From: Oscheius onirici
Taxonomy: Eukaryota; Nematoda; Chromadorea; Rhabditida; Rhabditidae
Direction: 5' to 3'
Assembly: GCA_932521025.1 (NCBI GenBank)
Contig: OW051471.1
Span: forward strand, 11,222,001 to 11,286,000
Length of the DNA stretch: 64,000 nucleotides
This document shows positions 54,689-63,603 of the stretch, in pieces (position 1 is the stretch's first letter; every line of letters starts with the position of its first letter). The notes beneath the pieces are model-generated. The model was not told where the DNA came from. It worked only from the letters and a program-made list of their open reading frames with translations, and did not search any database. The translations under genes and the position numbers were made by a program.

Positions 54689-54899
54689 AAACTGCCCGAA
54701 TTCAGACGTCTTCGACGAGCCTACATCTACTTTTGGAGAACTGGCAATCTTCGCAAAGTTGCGCCGAGAATGGAAAATGTCATTGTTGCTTCCCCATCGG
54801 ATTACACGGCAACAAAATGAATTTTTGGAAAAGATTGTGAAACAGACAGTGCATATTGAGAGAGGGGTTGTTCCGTGCCAAAAACTCTCACAGATCAGT

Positions 54900-55340
54900 C
54901 TCCGTAGAACCCTTCGATATACGAAACCAGCAGTGTTGCACAATCCCTCTGGGTTAGGTGTCCGTCGTAAACAGTCGAACAAACCACAACGATATGAGCC
55001 CAATCCAGCTGTTTATCCTCAGACCCAAACTTTGTTCATCTCCGGACTAGTTTTTCCTGATCCACTCCCAGCATCCAAATTTCCCAGCAGTACCGGGCCT
55101 ATTTGTAATTAAGAGAGACCGACATCAGCAGACTGTTTCGGCTCTCTTTCATCAACTCCTCTTCGTACTTTTTCGCAACATCCATTAAAAACTCGTAGCG
55201 ACCATATTGCGCAATCCCTTTGGGTTCGGTGCCAGTGGTAAACAGTCGAGCTGTCCCCACGATCGATAAATCAGGCCCATCCAGCTGTTTATTCTCCAAA
55301 CCCAAACTTTGTTTATCTGAGACCATAGTCGTCCTTTTTT
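54900..55340. repeat. Imperfect direct repeat, two units of about 140 bp
   Basis: Units at about 54922-55052 and 55195-55325 share GCACAATCCCT(C/T)TGGGTT, GTAAACAGTCGA, CCATCCAGCTGTTTAT-like and ACCCAAACTTTGTT words. The second unit is part of an open minus-strand exon, the first is broken in that frame, so this looks like a duplicated exon with one decayed copy. Confidence 0.6.
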
Positions 55341-55800
55341 CGTCTACTCTCAGCATTCGAGCTTTTCATTCGCCCATTTCTCCATTTGAATTTTCTTAAA
55401 TTCTTAGAGAGGAATTTGTTAACACTCTTGTTATCTCGCGCACAAAAGCCCGAGAATGCATCTAAAAATGATATAATCTTGAAAATAGATTCCACACCTT
55501 TGAGAAGACAGCTAGTAGATCCTTGCTACTGCATTTTTTCAGATTGGCTGGATCTGGGAGAGGAAGAGAATAGCTGGCTCGTTTCTCAATAACAGACATG
55601 CATAGATCTTTTATGAAGTCACCAAGTTGACCATCGGGAGTAAAAGTGAAAAAGCTTCTCTTCCTCCTGAATTCTTCGTCGCCGAGCTAAATTTTGTCAA
55701 TATTTCCCAATAAATATGACTTACCTTAGAAATATGCAGATCACTATCCGTCCAAAACTCTTCTGGAAAAACTGATGACATCGAGAATGTAGAGGTCGTA
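55099..55800 (-). CDS. Unrecognised minus-strand gene (several exons)
   Basis: Coding-like blocks read from about 55800: SVFPEEFWTDSDLHISK, a GTAAGT donor, then LGDEEFRRKRSFFTFTPDGQ to ASYSLPLPDPANL, and a last exon from about 55317 behind GTCTCAG reading DKQSLGLENKQLDGPDLSIV, GTARLFTTGTEPKGIAQYGR and YEEELMKESRNSLLMSV to TAG at 55099. Exon joining in the middle (55360-55560) is unclear. No family was recognised. Confidence 0.4.
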
Positions 55801-55880
55801 CACCACAAAAATGAGCTTACTTTTATCGATTCCCATCGAGTTGCTAAAAGCTGCAGCTTTTTTCATAATGCCAAAACAAT

Positions 55881-55913
55881 CGATATAGCGCGTGCCAAAT
55901 CTTCATCTTACGT
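55881..55913 (+). repeat. Single arm of the 14.1-kb MITE
   Basis: ATATAGCGCGTGCCAAATCT followed by TCATCTTACGTA matches the reverse complement of 14237-14274 with few changes. No second arm was found nearby. Confidence 0.5.
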
Positions 55914-55939
55914 ATTTAAAATTGACGAGAAATTGCGTA

Positions 55940-56672
55940 CGGGCGGCCAAGCTATTTTATTCGAATTTCTAGTGGATTTTTTTTTGAGAAGAAACAGATG
56001 AAACATTATTCTGAACAAGAAGCTTCTGGATGAGGGTGAAGACAGGCAGCAAGTTGAATTTTGCTTAAATCTCTCCTTCTCTTATCTGTATCCGTTTTTC
56101 TATGAATCATATTTACCCAACACGACTTTTTCTTCTTATTGTTAGTCAGTGAGTCTAGGACAGAGAGTGTAGTTCTTTCATCTGTTTCAGGCGGGGGAAC
56201 ATCTGGTCTGTAGCCCACGGTAGTTTGCAGCCACGACAGCCACGCTGGTGACAGCTACAACAAATGTTCTATCCGCTGGCAGGCCGTGTCATTTAGTCCA
56301 AGTGGCACTGGTTGTCCCGCGCTGTTTTTTAAAGCTCCTATATCCTTCGTATTCCCCTCATCCTGATCAACTTCTTCCTCTATCTACCATTCAAAAAAAT
56401 TAGTTCGTATGCTTCCGATCATTACCTACCTTAGCGATACAATCCTTGACTATGACCAGGCATGATCTCGAGAATTTTGTGAAAAACTTTAAAAACCTTT
56501 ATTGTTTTCAGGTCAACACTTCAAGTTTGAAGCATGCTCCTTACCTGGACATGAGTATTTCTTCGTCTGCAAGGCTGTTATACTGACAGAATAAAAGGAG
56601 GGTTTGGAGCCGAAGAGGTAAGAATTTTTGCCCTTGCATTTTTTTTTAATTTTGCCATGCATCTGCCTAAGG
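55940..56672. other. No recognised gene
   Basis: Short frames and pyrimidine tracts only; it may include the promoter of the small basic gene that follows. Confidence 0.35.
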
Positions 56673-56997
56673 ATGCCCAAAAAGTCAAAGTTCACGACCA
56701 AAGAGTGAGTTGAAAAGGGTACATGTACAGACTGTCAGTTTCAGAGATCAAGAAAGACGACTCGGAGCCCCAATAGCCTTCCAAGATGGACTATTCGGAG
56801 CTGGCCCATCCAGATCAGAAGGAGGTCAGATTTTTATTAAAAAGCGAAGAGGGGTTAATTCGGTCTTCGGCGAGAACATTAGGTTCGATAATTTGAGCGG
56901 ATCCCCCGATCCCCGTAAAGCATTTCTTAGGCGCCTAGAGAAATTTATAGCTGACTATCTCAAGAAAATTGACACTCTTAGAAAATACGTGTTTTGA
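56673..56997 (+). CDS. Small basic protein, unrecognised
   Basis: Two exons (56673-56704, 56745-56997) join in frame to 94 residues: MPKKSKFTTKEDQERRLGAP, then a Gly-rich acidic-free stretch (FGAGPSRSEGGQIFIKKRRG) and a helical C-terminus (KAFLRRLEKFIADYLKKIDT). Net charge is strongly positive. No signal peptide. Splice sites GTGAGT and TTTCAG are good. It could be a nuclear or ribonucleoprotein-type small protein; nothing more can be said. Confidence 0.5.
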
Positions 56998-57029
56998 AGT
57001 TTCTTTCATGCGTTTACTAATGCTTCGTC

Positions 57030-57610
57030 AATTGATACAGTAGCGTGTTGAACTATTTTGACAGTATAACCCAAAGCAACAGGGGAGTGACTGTGGACGA
57101 ATTCGAGCTTCACGCGTTAGAACCTAAGAGAAAGTAAGGTTTTCTTTTTCAGTGTGAAGACGGCGTTGAGCTACCGTGCTCATTTCGATTTTCGGTTATC
57201 CCTAGCTCCACGACCATCTCAATTAAGTTTTTGTAGGCACCATGAACTCCAACAATGCTCTCCTACTCGGCTATCAAGCTCTTCTGAACGAGGAGTACAC
57301 GCAGTTGACGCCAAATCAATCAGTCACTAGACAGTGATATTATGGTTCAAAAATTATCGAAAACTACCGTTAACCCAGGAGTTTAAAATCGATACTATCA
57401 GCTCAGAAAAAAAAAGGCAAGAATTCTGACCTCTTCGACTGCGTTTACCAACGCTTTGTCAATTGATGTAGTAGCAGTACTGAATTATTTTGACAGTATA
57501 GTCCAAAGCAACAGGGGCGTGACTCTGGACACACCTTTTGAATTCGAGCTACACGCGTTAGAAACTAAGAGAAAGTAATATTACTTTTCAGTTTGAAGAC
57601 GGCCGATGTC
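57030..57610 (+). pseudogene. Duplicated exon-intron-exon unit
   Basis: Two copies (about 57030-57165 and 57462-57605) each encode VLNYFDSI(T/V)QSNRGVT, then EFELHALE(P/T)KRK, end at a GTAAGG or GTAATA donor and resume after TTTTCAG or CTTTTCAG with (C/F)EDG. The second has a four-codon insertion. Between them a frame reads MNSNNALLLGYQALLNEEYT and stops. Neither copy has a visible start, so they look like relics of one tandemly duplicated gene piece. Confidence 0.5.
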
Positions 57611-57678
57611 AACCCCGTCACACTTGTTAACCTTTATTAATTATCATAAAGTCTTTCTAATACTTTGTTCAATATAAG

Positions 57679-57966
57679 TCGATATGCTGTGGCGGTGATC
57701 GAGATTCCGACGATTATGATCCGTTCTTTGACCGTCAGCTCAAAATCAAAAAGACTTTATGGAACTCGACGGATTCGCATTGTTTACAAAAAGTCTTGTT
57801 GCGAAAGCCCGGTCAGACAATCAACGTGACCCAATCTTCTTATGTCCATCTGCACAATGTTACATACGATAATGAACAAACTACTGAAGCTCATGACGGC
57901 GGCCAAGCTGGATCTCACAAAGAACTCCGATACAACGACCTGAAAAGCTTGGCACAAGTGTCTTAA
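57679..57966 (+). CDS. Unrecognised exon
   Basis: A 95-codon frame follows AATATAAG at 57671-57678 and ends TAA 57964-57966. It reads GGDRDSDDYDPFFDRQLKIK, LRKPGQTINVTQSSYVHLHN and HDGGQAGSHKELRYND. Acidic at the start and hydrophilic. It may be the last exon of the gene represented by the duplicated unit just upstream. Confidence 0.35.
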   Translation, partial: SICCGGDRDSDDYDPFFDRQLKIKKTLWNSTDSHCLQKVLLRKPGQTINVTQSSYVHLHNVTYDNEQTTEAHDGGQAGSHKELRYNDLKSLAQVS

Positions 57967-58755
57967 AATGAAATTATGAAATTAGACTATCTTCTTGGTA
58001 AACATGTGTAATCGAAAAAAAAGATGTGATTTTGGAAGGGGGTCATGTCCTTTTTGCCTGAAATTTGACATGTCGACAGGTCGAGACGTGTCAGCCTGGG
58101 ATGGGCGTGTAGAAGTGCCAAGTCGGATGAGACTACTGACGTAGGACAGATCTACTTCAGACAGCTGCATACACAGTGGAATCGAACGGAAGATGGCGCT
58201 CCGAAAGTTAGAAAGTCTCGAGTTGCCACAATGTGATAGAAAACACGTATTTTTGAGTTCCTGTTTTTGTTCCGGACAAGTGATTTGTCTTCCTGACTTT
58301 TGTGAGCAGTTAAAAGGAAAAGCGAGTCCGGGACAATTCAAGTTCACTACCAGCTCTGTCTCTGCGTCTCTGTCCACCCTGTAGCCCAATCTCGCCCGCT
58401 CGCTCTCATCGCACCTCATCCCGTATGTAGCTCGACTGTGGCCCTTCCTCATCGCTTCATGGCGTTTATCGCTATGATCAATTTGTAGTAATCGTTCTTA
58501 TCGAATTAACCTTCGATATACGTCGCTATTGCGTCGTACAAGGTTAGACCGATTTTTGACGCCTGAGACGGCTGTTGGCTTGCCAGCACCGTCTCAAGGG
58601 TCGTCCCGACACTGCACATCAGTCGGGGTCGGCCCATCCCCAAGGGGGACATTTGAGAAAGAAAACTTCTTCGAAGAGAGATAGATTTGGGGACAGTCAA
58701 ACATAATCAACCGAGCCGGAAGACGAAATCAGAGAAAAAAACTTGTCAAAAGATC
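57967..58755. other. Repeat-like sequence, no secure gene
   Basis: CATGTCGACAGGTCGAGACGTGTCAG near 58070 resembles a GTCCTGTCGAGACAAGTCAG block near 52135. A minus-strand frame at 58506-58700 (MGRPRLMCSVGTTLETVLAS) has no splice support. Confidence 0.35.
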
Positions 58756-59463
58756 TTATACAGACGGATTTTCCACTACGATTGAGACCACTTTCGTCGA
58801 TTTTCTTCGCTGCCTCTTCAACAGCCCTGAAATACTCCACCACGTGAGAAGAGAAGTTGCAATTTCGGTATTATTGAGAACCTCGCTAAAAAACTGAAAA
58901 AGCAATGGCTAAATAAAAGTTCAACAAGCTACCCTGTCTATTTTGTCTCCAAAATTAGGACGGTAGAGGTCGTCATAGAAATCAGGGTCGTAATCTCTAA
59001 TTCAATTATCAATAGTAATATAGTTGTTGCCGAGTGAGGCCATGGTTATTAAGATCATCTGAAGTAGAAACTACAGTGTAAAAATTTATATAGCACCTTC
59101 AAAAAAAGGCCAGTCGACATTTTCTTGATGCCTTTACGGACAATTGGCGAGCGGTCCTTCATGTCCGCTCTGCTGATTGTTAAGTAGCAGTAAAGGTTGA
59201 TCGAAATGTAAATAGTTGTGATTACGAAGCTCAGTATGTCCGTCGTCCAGAATTTACGTGCGATCTAAAACAGGTTTTTGCTTTCTCGATCGGTCTCATC
59301 TAACTCACATAAAAATTTCTCACTTCTGTTACCCACGGTGGAGTTTCAGCGCTGACCAGCGCTTTCCATTTGTAGAAGAAAAAATATAAATACGAGGGAA
59401 GTTGGGATCCAATCAGTAGAATGTAGAGTAACCGGTCAATTTTCTTCTTTCTAGAAGTACGAA

Positions 59464-59725
59464 TACCGTAAAAGCTCTAATAGAAGCCCCTCCCCCCCTC
59501 CCCTTTATGTAAGATACGCAATTACGTACTCACGTTTTTTTTGGGATCAAGACGTCATTTTTCAGCTTTTTGGTGTTCTGCAAAGTAGTAGAGGACGTCA
59601 GGGGCTTACACTTTGTAGAACATCATAAAGTCAGAAAATGACGTCTTGACCTTAAAAAATGGGAGTACGTAATTGCGTATCTTACGTAGGGGGGGGGGTA
59701 GGCTTCTATTAGAACTTTTACGGTA
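59464..59725. mobile_element. MITE with TACCGTAAA termini, copy 2
   Basis: TACCGTAAAAGCTCTAATAG at the left and CTATTAGAACTTTTACGGTA at the right are inverted ends. Arms of about 90 bp run through a CCCCTCCCC block and AAGATACGCAATTACGTACT to the TTCTGCAAAG centre. It lies in a chemoreceptor intron. The centre is shared with 6136-6320. Confidence 0.85.
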
Positions 59726-60305
59726 TGTTTACACAAAGTATCTCAATACCGGGTAATAAGATTCTTCCAATAGATTGAATAGGCCGTGATAAAAATACTG
59801 TTGGCTATTCCTCGAAATAAACTGATAAAAACTAGCCATTGGATGAATCGCTGAGGTATTAGAATGGTCAGATCAAAAAGCTGAATATCGAGGTTTAGAC
59901 AGAGAGACAGAAAAAACCTTCCCTCTGTTCAGTGATGTGGTACAACAATAACATAAAAACATTGAAGCTGCACAGTGATATAATGGATTTTTGAAAGTTG
60001 TTCAAATTTGCCTGCCGGGTGCCGAGCAGGTAAATAATGATTAAGTTTATTGCAATGTTATGTAAGAAGACGCCGGGAGGATAGGGGAACAGGTGATTAA
60101 AAATGTTGTCATAGAAGGAGGTCATTTCAAGAGCTCCTTTCTTCTGAATATGTTCCGCAGCTCGTACTTGAACGTCTGATATCGCTCGAGCCCATTCCAA
60201 GTTGGTAATTGAACAGGTGAAACTTGTACTGAGAACCCAATTCATGTGCCGGCTGGAACAGAAAATTTGGGAGGAAAGAGCCTTGATGAGCAATTTGATG
60301 ACGGT

Positions 60306-60598
60306 CAGGGATGGGCGGATGTCAAAATAGTGCGGCGGATGCGGATACATCCGCATGCCAAAAATCCGGTGCGGATGCGGGTTTGTCAAAAATTGCGGAT
60401 TTGAGCGCGAAAATTTTTCATTCAAAACTATGAAAAAAGGTGATTCCTGTGAAGTTTTTGAACCACGAAATCCGTGCAAAGTTTTTTTTGGTGCGGATAG
60501 TGACATTTTCGAAATGTGGATGGGGATAGTCACTTTTCCATTTTCCGAAGATGTCGAAAATGAGCGCGGATAACCGCCGATGCGGACGCCCATCCTTG
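60306..60598. mobile_element. hAT-like MITE with 8-bp target-site duplication
   Basis: The ends are CAGGGATGGGCG and CGCCCATCCTTG (inverted, one mismatch). They are flanked by ATGACGGT (60298-60305) and ATGACGAT (60599-60606), an 8-bp duplication with one change. CA(G/A)GG-type ends and 8-bp duplications are hallmarks of hAT elements. The 293-bp body is rich in GCGGATG words and non-coding. Confidence 0.8.
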
Positions 60599-61287
60599 AT
60601 GACGATCATAGGCAGCAAGGAGCTCCAGGTAAGCTTCGAGGTCAAGTTTAGCATCGAGATCGCCCCCGTAGCCAGAATATGGTTTTTTTTTCAAAAAAAA
60701 AAAAAAAAAAAGAGAGAGCTCGACCGTAACCCAGCCAAGTTTCCTGGTGTTATGCGCTCTGATCAAAACGGATTCTTTCTAAAGGGTAGTCCGGCTTTCT
60801 TCGCTGTATCAAGTCGGGATATCAAAATACACTCTCGTGAGATTGAAAAAAACGCCATTTTGATTCTGCATGCGCACCAACTCATAATGCATGAAACCTG
60901 CGTATCGACGTTCAACTACGATGCACTGGCTGTCGATAACCGAAGTCAAAATGGCGCCTCGCGCGTTTTCAGTTCCGATGATCTCCAGCACTTGCTGGCG
61001 GCTTTTTTGCTTACTTTGTCCGAGAATCGTGAATATTTAGTCTGTTTTCAGATGCCGCAAGTGTCTTCGATACGCCAAAGACTACAAGAGAACTAGGGCT
61101 GTGGAAAGGAGTGAAATTGAAATGTCTGAAAAATGGAGCCAGCGAGTCAGTGCGGAAAATGTATATTGAAGAATGTAATGTGTTAGAACGGCCGCGTTAG
61201 ATCTTCCCCGAAACATTTCTAGTTAGTTTTCTTGTCGTTTTTGGGGGCGGCGGGGGCAATTTAAATTTTCCGGATCTCATTTGCATT

Positions 61288-61556
61288 TTCCAGCTTTGTT
61301 CCAGACAGCAAAGTTGTAGCCCTGATCAAGCTCTACAAAATTGCAAAGCATTGCGAAGCTTGAAAATGCTGTTATCACTATGAAAAATGACTTTTGCCTT
61401 GGTTGTCAAGTTTTGGCTCAGAATCATTTTTCAGTGATAAAAGCATTTTCAAGCTTCGCAATGTTCTGCAAAGTTGTAGAGCTTGATCAGGGCTACAACT
61501 TTGTTCACTGGGACAAAGCTGGAAAATGCAAACGAGAGCCGGAAAATTTAGATTTC
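61288..61556. repeat. Palindromic repeat M4, copy 2
   Basis: Same structure and about the same length as 35863-36135, including AATGTTCTGCAAAGTTGTAG and the TTTTGGCTCAGAATCATTTTT centre. Flanked by TTTAAATTTTCCGG and GAGCCGGAAAATTTAGATTT, a further outer inverted pair. Confidence 0.75.
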
Positions 61557-61795
61557 CCTAGTAGATTTCCTTTCCCTAATTTTCCTAGTAGATGATAACT
61601 GAAGCTATTCTTAAACCGATACTAACACTGATTTTAAACGACATTTTCTTGCGCTTTTGATTCCAATAACGTTCTAGCCGTTCTAGACACTGAAACTCTC
61701 GGAACGGAACACTCCTTAGAGCTTCAGTTTGGAGCAAAATAAGAACATCTTTGTGGAAACCGGATAAGCGATGACCTACTTGACAAGTCTCGACC

Positions 61796-61826
61796 TCGTG
61801 GGACACTTTTCCAAAGTGTCCCACGA
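61796..61826. repeat. Perfect 14-bp hairpin
   Basis: TCGTGGGACACTTT, three bases TCC, then the exact complement AAAGTGTCCCACGA. No poly-U tract follows and it is not near a gene end, so a terminator role is not supported. Confidence 0.6.
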
Positions 61827-62097
61827 ATCCTCGATTTTCTTCAGGAAACTGACACTTGAATCGGTTATATTTCAAAAACAACGCATTTCCGACCCATACT
61901 TATATATTTTCGGAATCAGCGCGATTAGCTCTATCTTCTGAGACCAACTTATTTTTCTCATAGATAGAGCGAAATGAAATGAGCTGATAGACGTTGAATC
62001 AGATTTCGTGCTAAAAGTACCGTCAGGCCGACCGAATGCATTAGAAGACACTAGGCAAACTTCGGCACGAATTCATCACAAACAGATTTCACAGTCT

Positions 62098-62454
62098 TCA
62101 TTCAAGGAAGCTAAGCACACCGCCCAGACCTTTTACAGCAACACACGCTAACTTTGTTGTTACACTCAAGCATCCAGGCACCACGTACCAGCGAACATGG
62201 TACGTGCGAATATTCTTCAGGCTCTCACAGAATCTGGCGTCGCAATTCTTCCGCTGGTATTCTTTAGTTACGCTCTCGTAGCATTTGTCGTGGCGTTCGC
62301 AGGCTTCGTTAATTTTTGATGCACCACTGGGACAAAAACTACGAACAGTCCATTCAGTCATGGTCTCAAAAAGCTCGTAGTTTGACGGACCGCACCACCA
62401 CGTTTCTTCGCCCAGTGCACTGCTGATCAGAAGGACAAGTAGTACCCAGTTCAT
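62098..62454 (-). CDS. Small secreted phospholipase A2-like protein, copy 1
   Basis: A single 118-residue exon; the ATG at 62454 lies two bases behind TTTTTCAG, fitting trans-splicing. Signal peptide MNWVLLVLLISSALG, then CGPSNYELF, INEACERHDKCYE and KNCDARFCESL. H-D-x-C-Y is the catalytic-helix motif of secreted phospholipase A2, here with the preceding Cys-Cys changed to A-C, and the calcium loop Y-G-C-Y-C-G is not visible. Catalysis is therefore uncertain. Nematodes have small PLA2-like proteins of this size. Tandem with 62718-63077, about half identical. Confidence 0.75.
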   Translation of the reverse strand: MNWVLLVLLISSALGEETWWCGPSNYELFETMTEWTVRSFCPSGASKINEACERHDKCYESVTKEYQRKNCDARFCESLKNIRTYHVRWYVVPGCLSVTTKLACVAVKGLGGVLSFLE

Positions 62455-62717
62455 GTCTGAAAAAGGGAACTTTGAGAGGAAGCGAAAGGCGAAAATCAAA
62501 TGGGATTTGGCTGAATAGGGACAGTTTTATACGCTGCATCAGTTCTTAATACTAACGAAAGTCTGGCTATAAAATTTGTATTCTGAAGGTGAAGACAGTT
62601 TGAGAGGGACAGATTTTGACCAATGTTTAGATTTTATATTTCCCTCTATCTTTCTGTCTTCTTTTTTAACAACAGTAAATTGTGAATCTTTACTAACGAA
62701 ACAATCTAGTCACAAAA

Positions 62718-63077
62718 TTAATCTACTGACGTGCTTCCAGCCGTGCCGCCAAACCCTTTAGCAGCCCAACATGCTGTTTTGACTACATCAAAACGTTTGG
62801 GAACTTCCAAGCCGTGAACGTGGAATGTGAAAATGGTATACAGTCTCTGGCAGAATTTGACGTCGCAATTCTTTCGTTGGCATTCTTTTTTCACTCTGTT
62901 GTAGCACTCGTCGTGATCTTCGCAGACGTTGTTAATTTGAAATGCTGCACTGGGACACCATGAACGAATGAACATCTCCGTCAGCTGATCAGCAAGACGG
63001 GATTTTGACGGACCGCAATACCATTTTTCCGCGGCGACTGAACTGCTGATTAGAAGCACGAGTAGTACCCAGTTCAT
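62718..63077 (-). CDS. Small secreted phospholipase A2-like protein, copy 2
   Basis: A single 119-residue exon with ATG 63077 three bases from TTTTTTCAG. The signal peptide begins with the same MNWVLLVLLISS as its neighbour. It keeps INNVCEDHDECYN (H-D-x-C-Y), then KKECQRKNCDVKFC with the same Cys spacing. As in copy 1 the first Cys of C-C is lost (V-C) and no calcium-loop motif is seen. The two genes share orientation, 5' splice-leader context and upstream GATTTGGCTG words about 50 bases before the acceptor, suggesting shared control after tandem duplication. Confidence 0.75.
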   Translation of the reverse strand: MNWVLLVLLISSSVAAEKWYCGPSKSRLADQLTEMFIRSWCPSAAFQINNVCEDHDECYNRVKKECQRKNCDVKFCQRLYTIFTFHVHGLEVPKRFDVVKTACWAAKGFGGTAGSTSVD

Positions 63078-63603
63078 ATCTGAAAAAAATAGAGGAAAGT
63101 AAAAAAGAGAAGCTGAAATATGATTTGGCTGGAGAAGACAGTTTTATTTGTCCTATTCTGTTCAGAATTGTAATGAAACTGTGTCTGGCCGCGAGATATT
63201 AGTATTCTGAAGGAGCAGACCAGACTGGTGGTTGTTCAGGAGTTTCTTCTTGTCCAGGCCATCAGAACATGATCAGAGGTTCCTAGAAAAACAACCATTT
63301 ATACTGTTCTTGACACTCGACCCTTACTCTGTCCTTAATCTTCTCGACCGGGTAAAAAATACAGTGGGACTGTCTGACTGACACGCCCATTTGTGTCACT
63401 CTAATCCTGCACTTCCCTCTGTCTCTTTGTCTCCTTACCATTATCCTTTTGCTCGACAAGAATGAGGCCAACGCCGCTGTAGGATAAGAAAGTCGAGATG
63501 AAATGGCAAATTCTTCCTATGTCTTTGTCCCTTTTGTCAGTCTGCGTCTTTGTCCTTTGTCTTTCTGATCTCTCTCTTCTCACGTTTAACTGTCGTATTG
63601 TAG
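63078..63603. other. Intergenic or intron of the following gene
   Basis: Pyrimidine-rich tracts (CTCTGTCTCTTTGTCTCC) and a possible small exon NEANAA at 63462-63480 before GTAGGA. No other gene seen. Confidence 0.35.

Larger units (their letters stand above)
58756..60690 (-). pseudogene. Seven-transmembrane chemoreceptor, probably a pseudogene
   Basis: Minus-strand exons encode membrane spans: an N-terminal block at about 60606-60690 (LDAKLDLEAYLELLAAYDRH), 59918-60252 (VFLHNIAINLIIIYLLGTRQ and SIISLCSFNVFMLLLYHITE), 59750-59880 (FIQWLVFISLFRGIANSIFI), about 59311-59452 (RLLYILLIGSQLPSYLYFFF), 59098-59270 (FWTTDILSFVITTIYISINL) and a tail ending TAA 58756. TGA interrupts the frame near 59010 between NNYITIDN and IRDYDPDF, the 59918/59880 junction does not keep phase, and a hAT-like MITE (60306-60598) separates the first two blocks. 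Family features suggest a nematode chemosensory receptor. Confidence 0.6.

Noticed and set aside
60551-61096. Plus-strand frame of 181 codons
   Set aside because: It starts inside the hAT-like MITE and passes through a poly-A tract (KKKKKK). The later part has no splice sites or family features and overlaps the upstream part of the chemoreceptor pseudogene.
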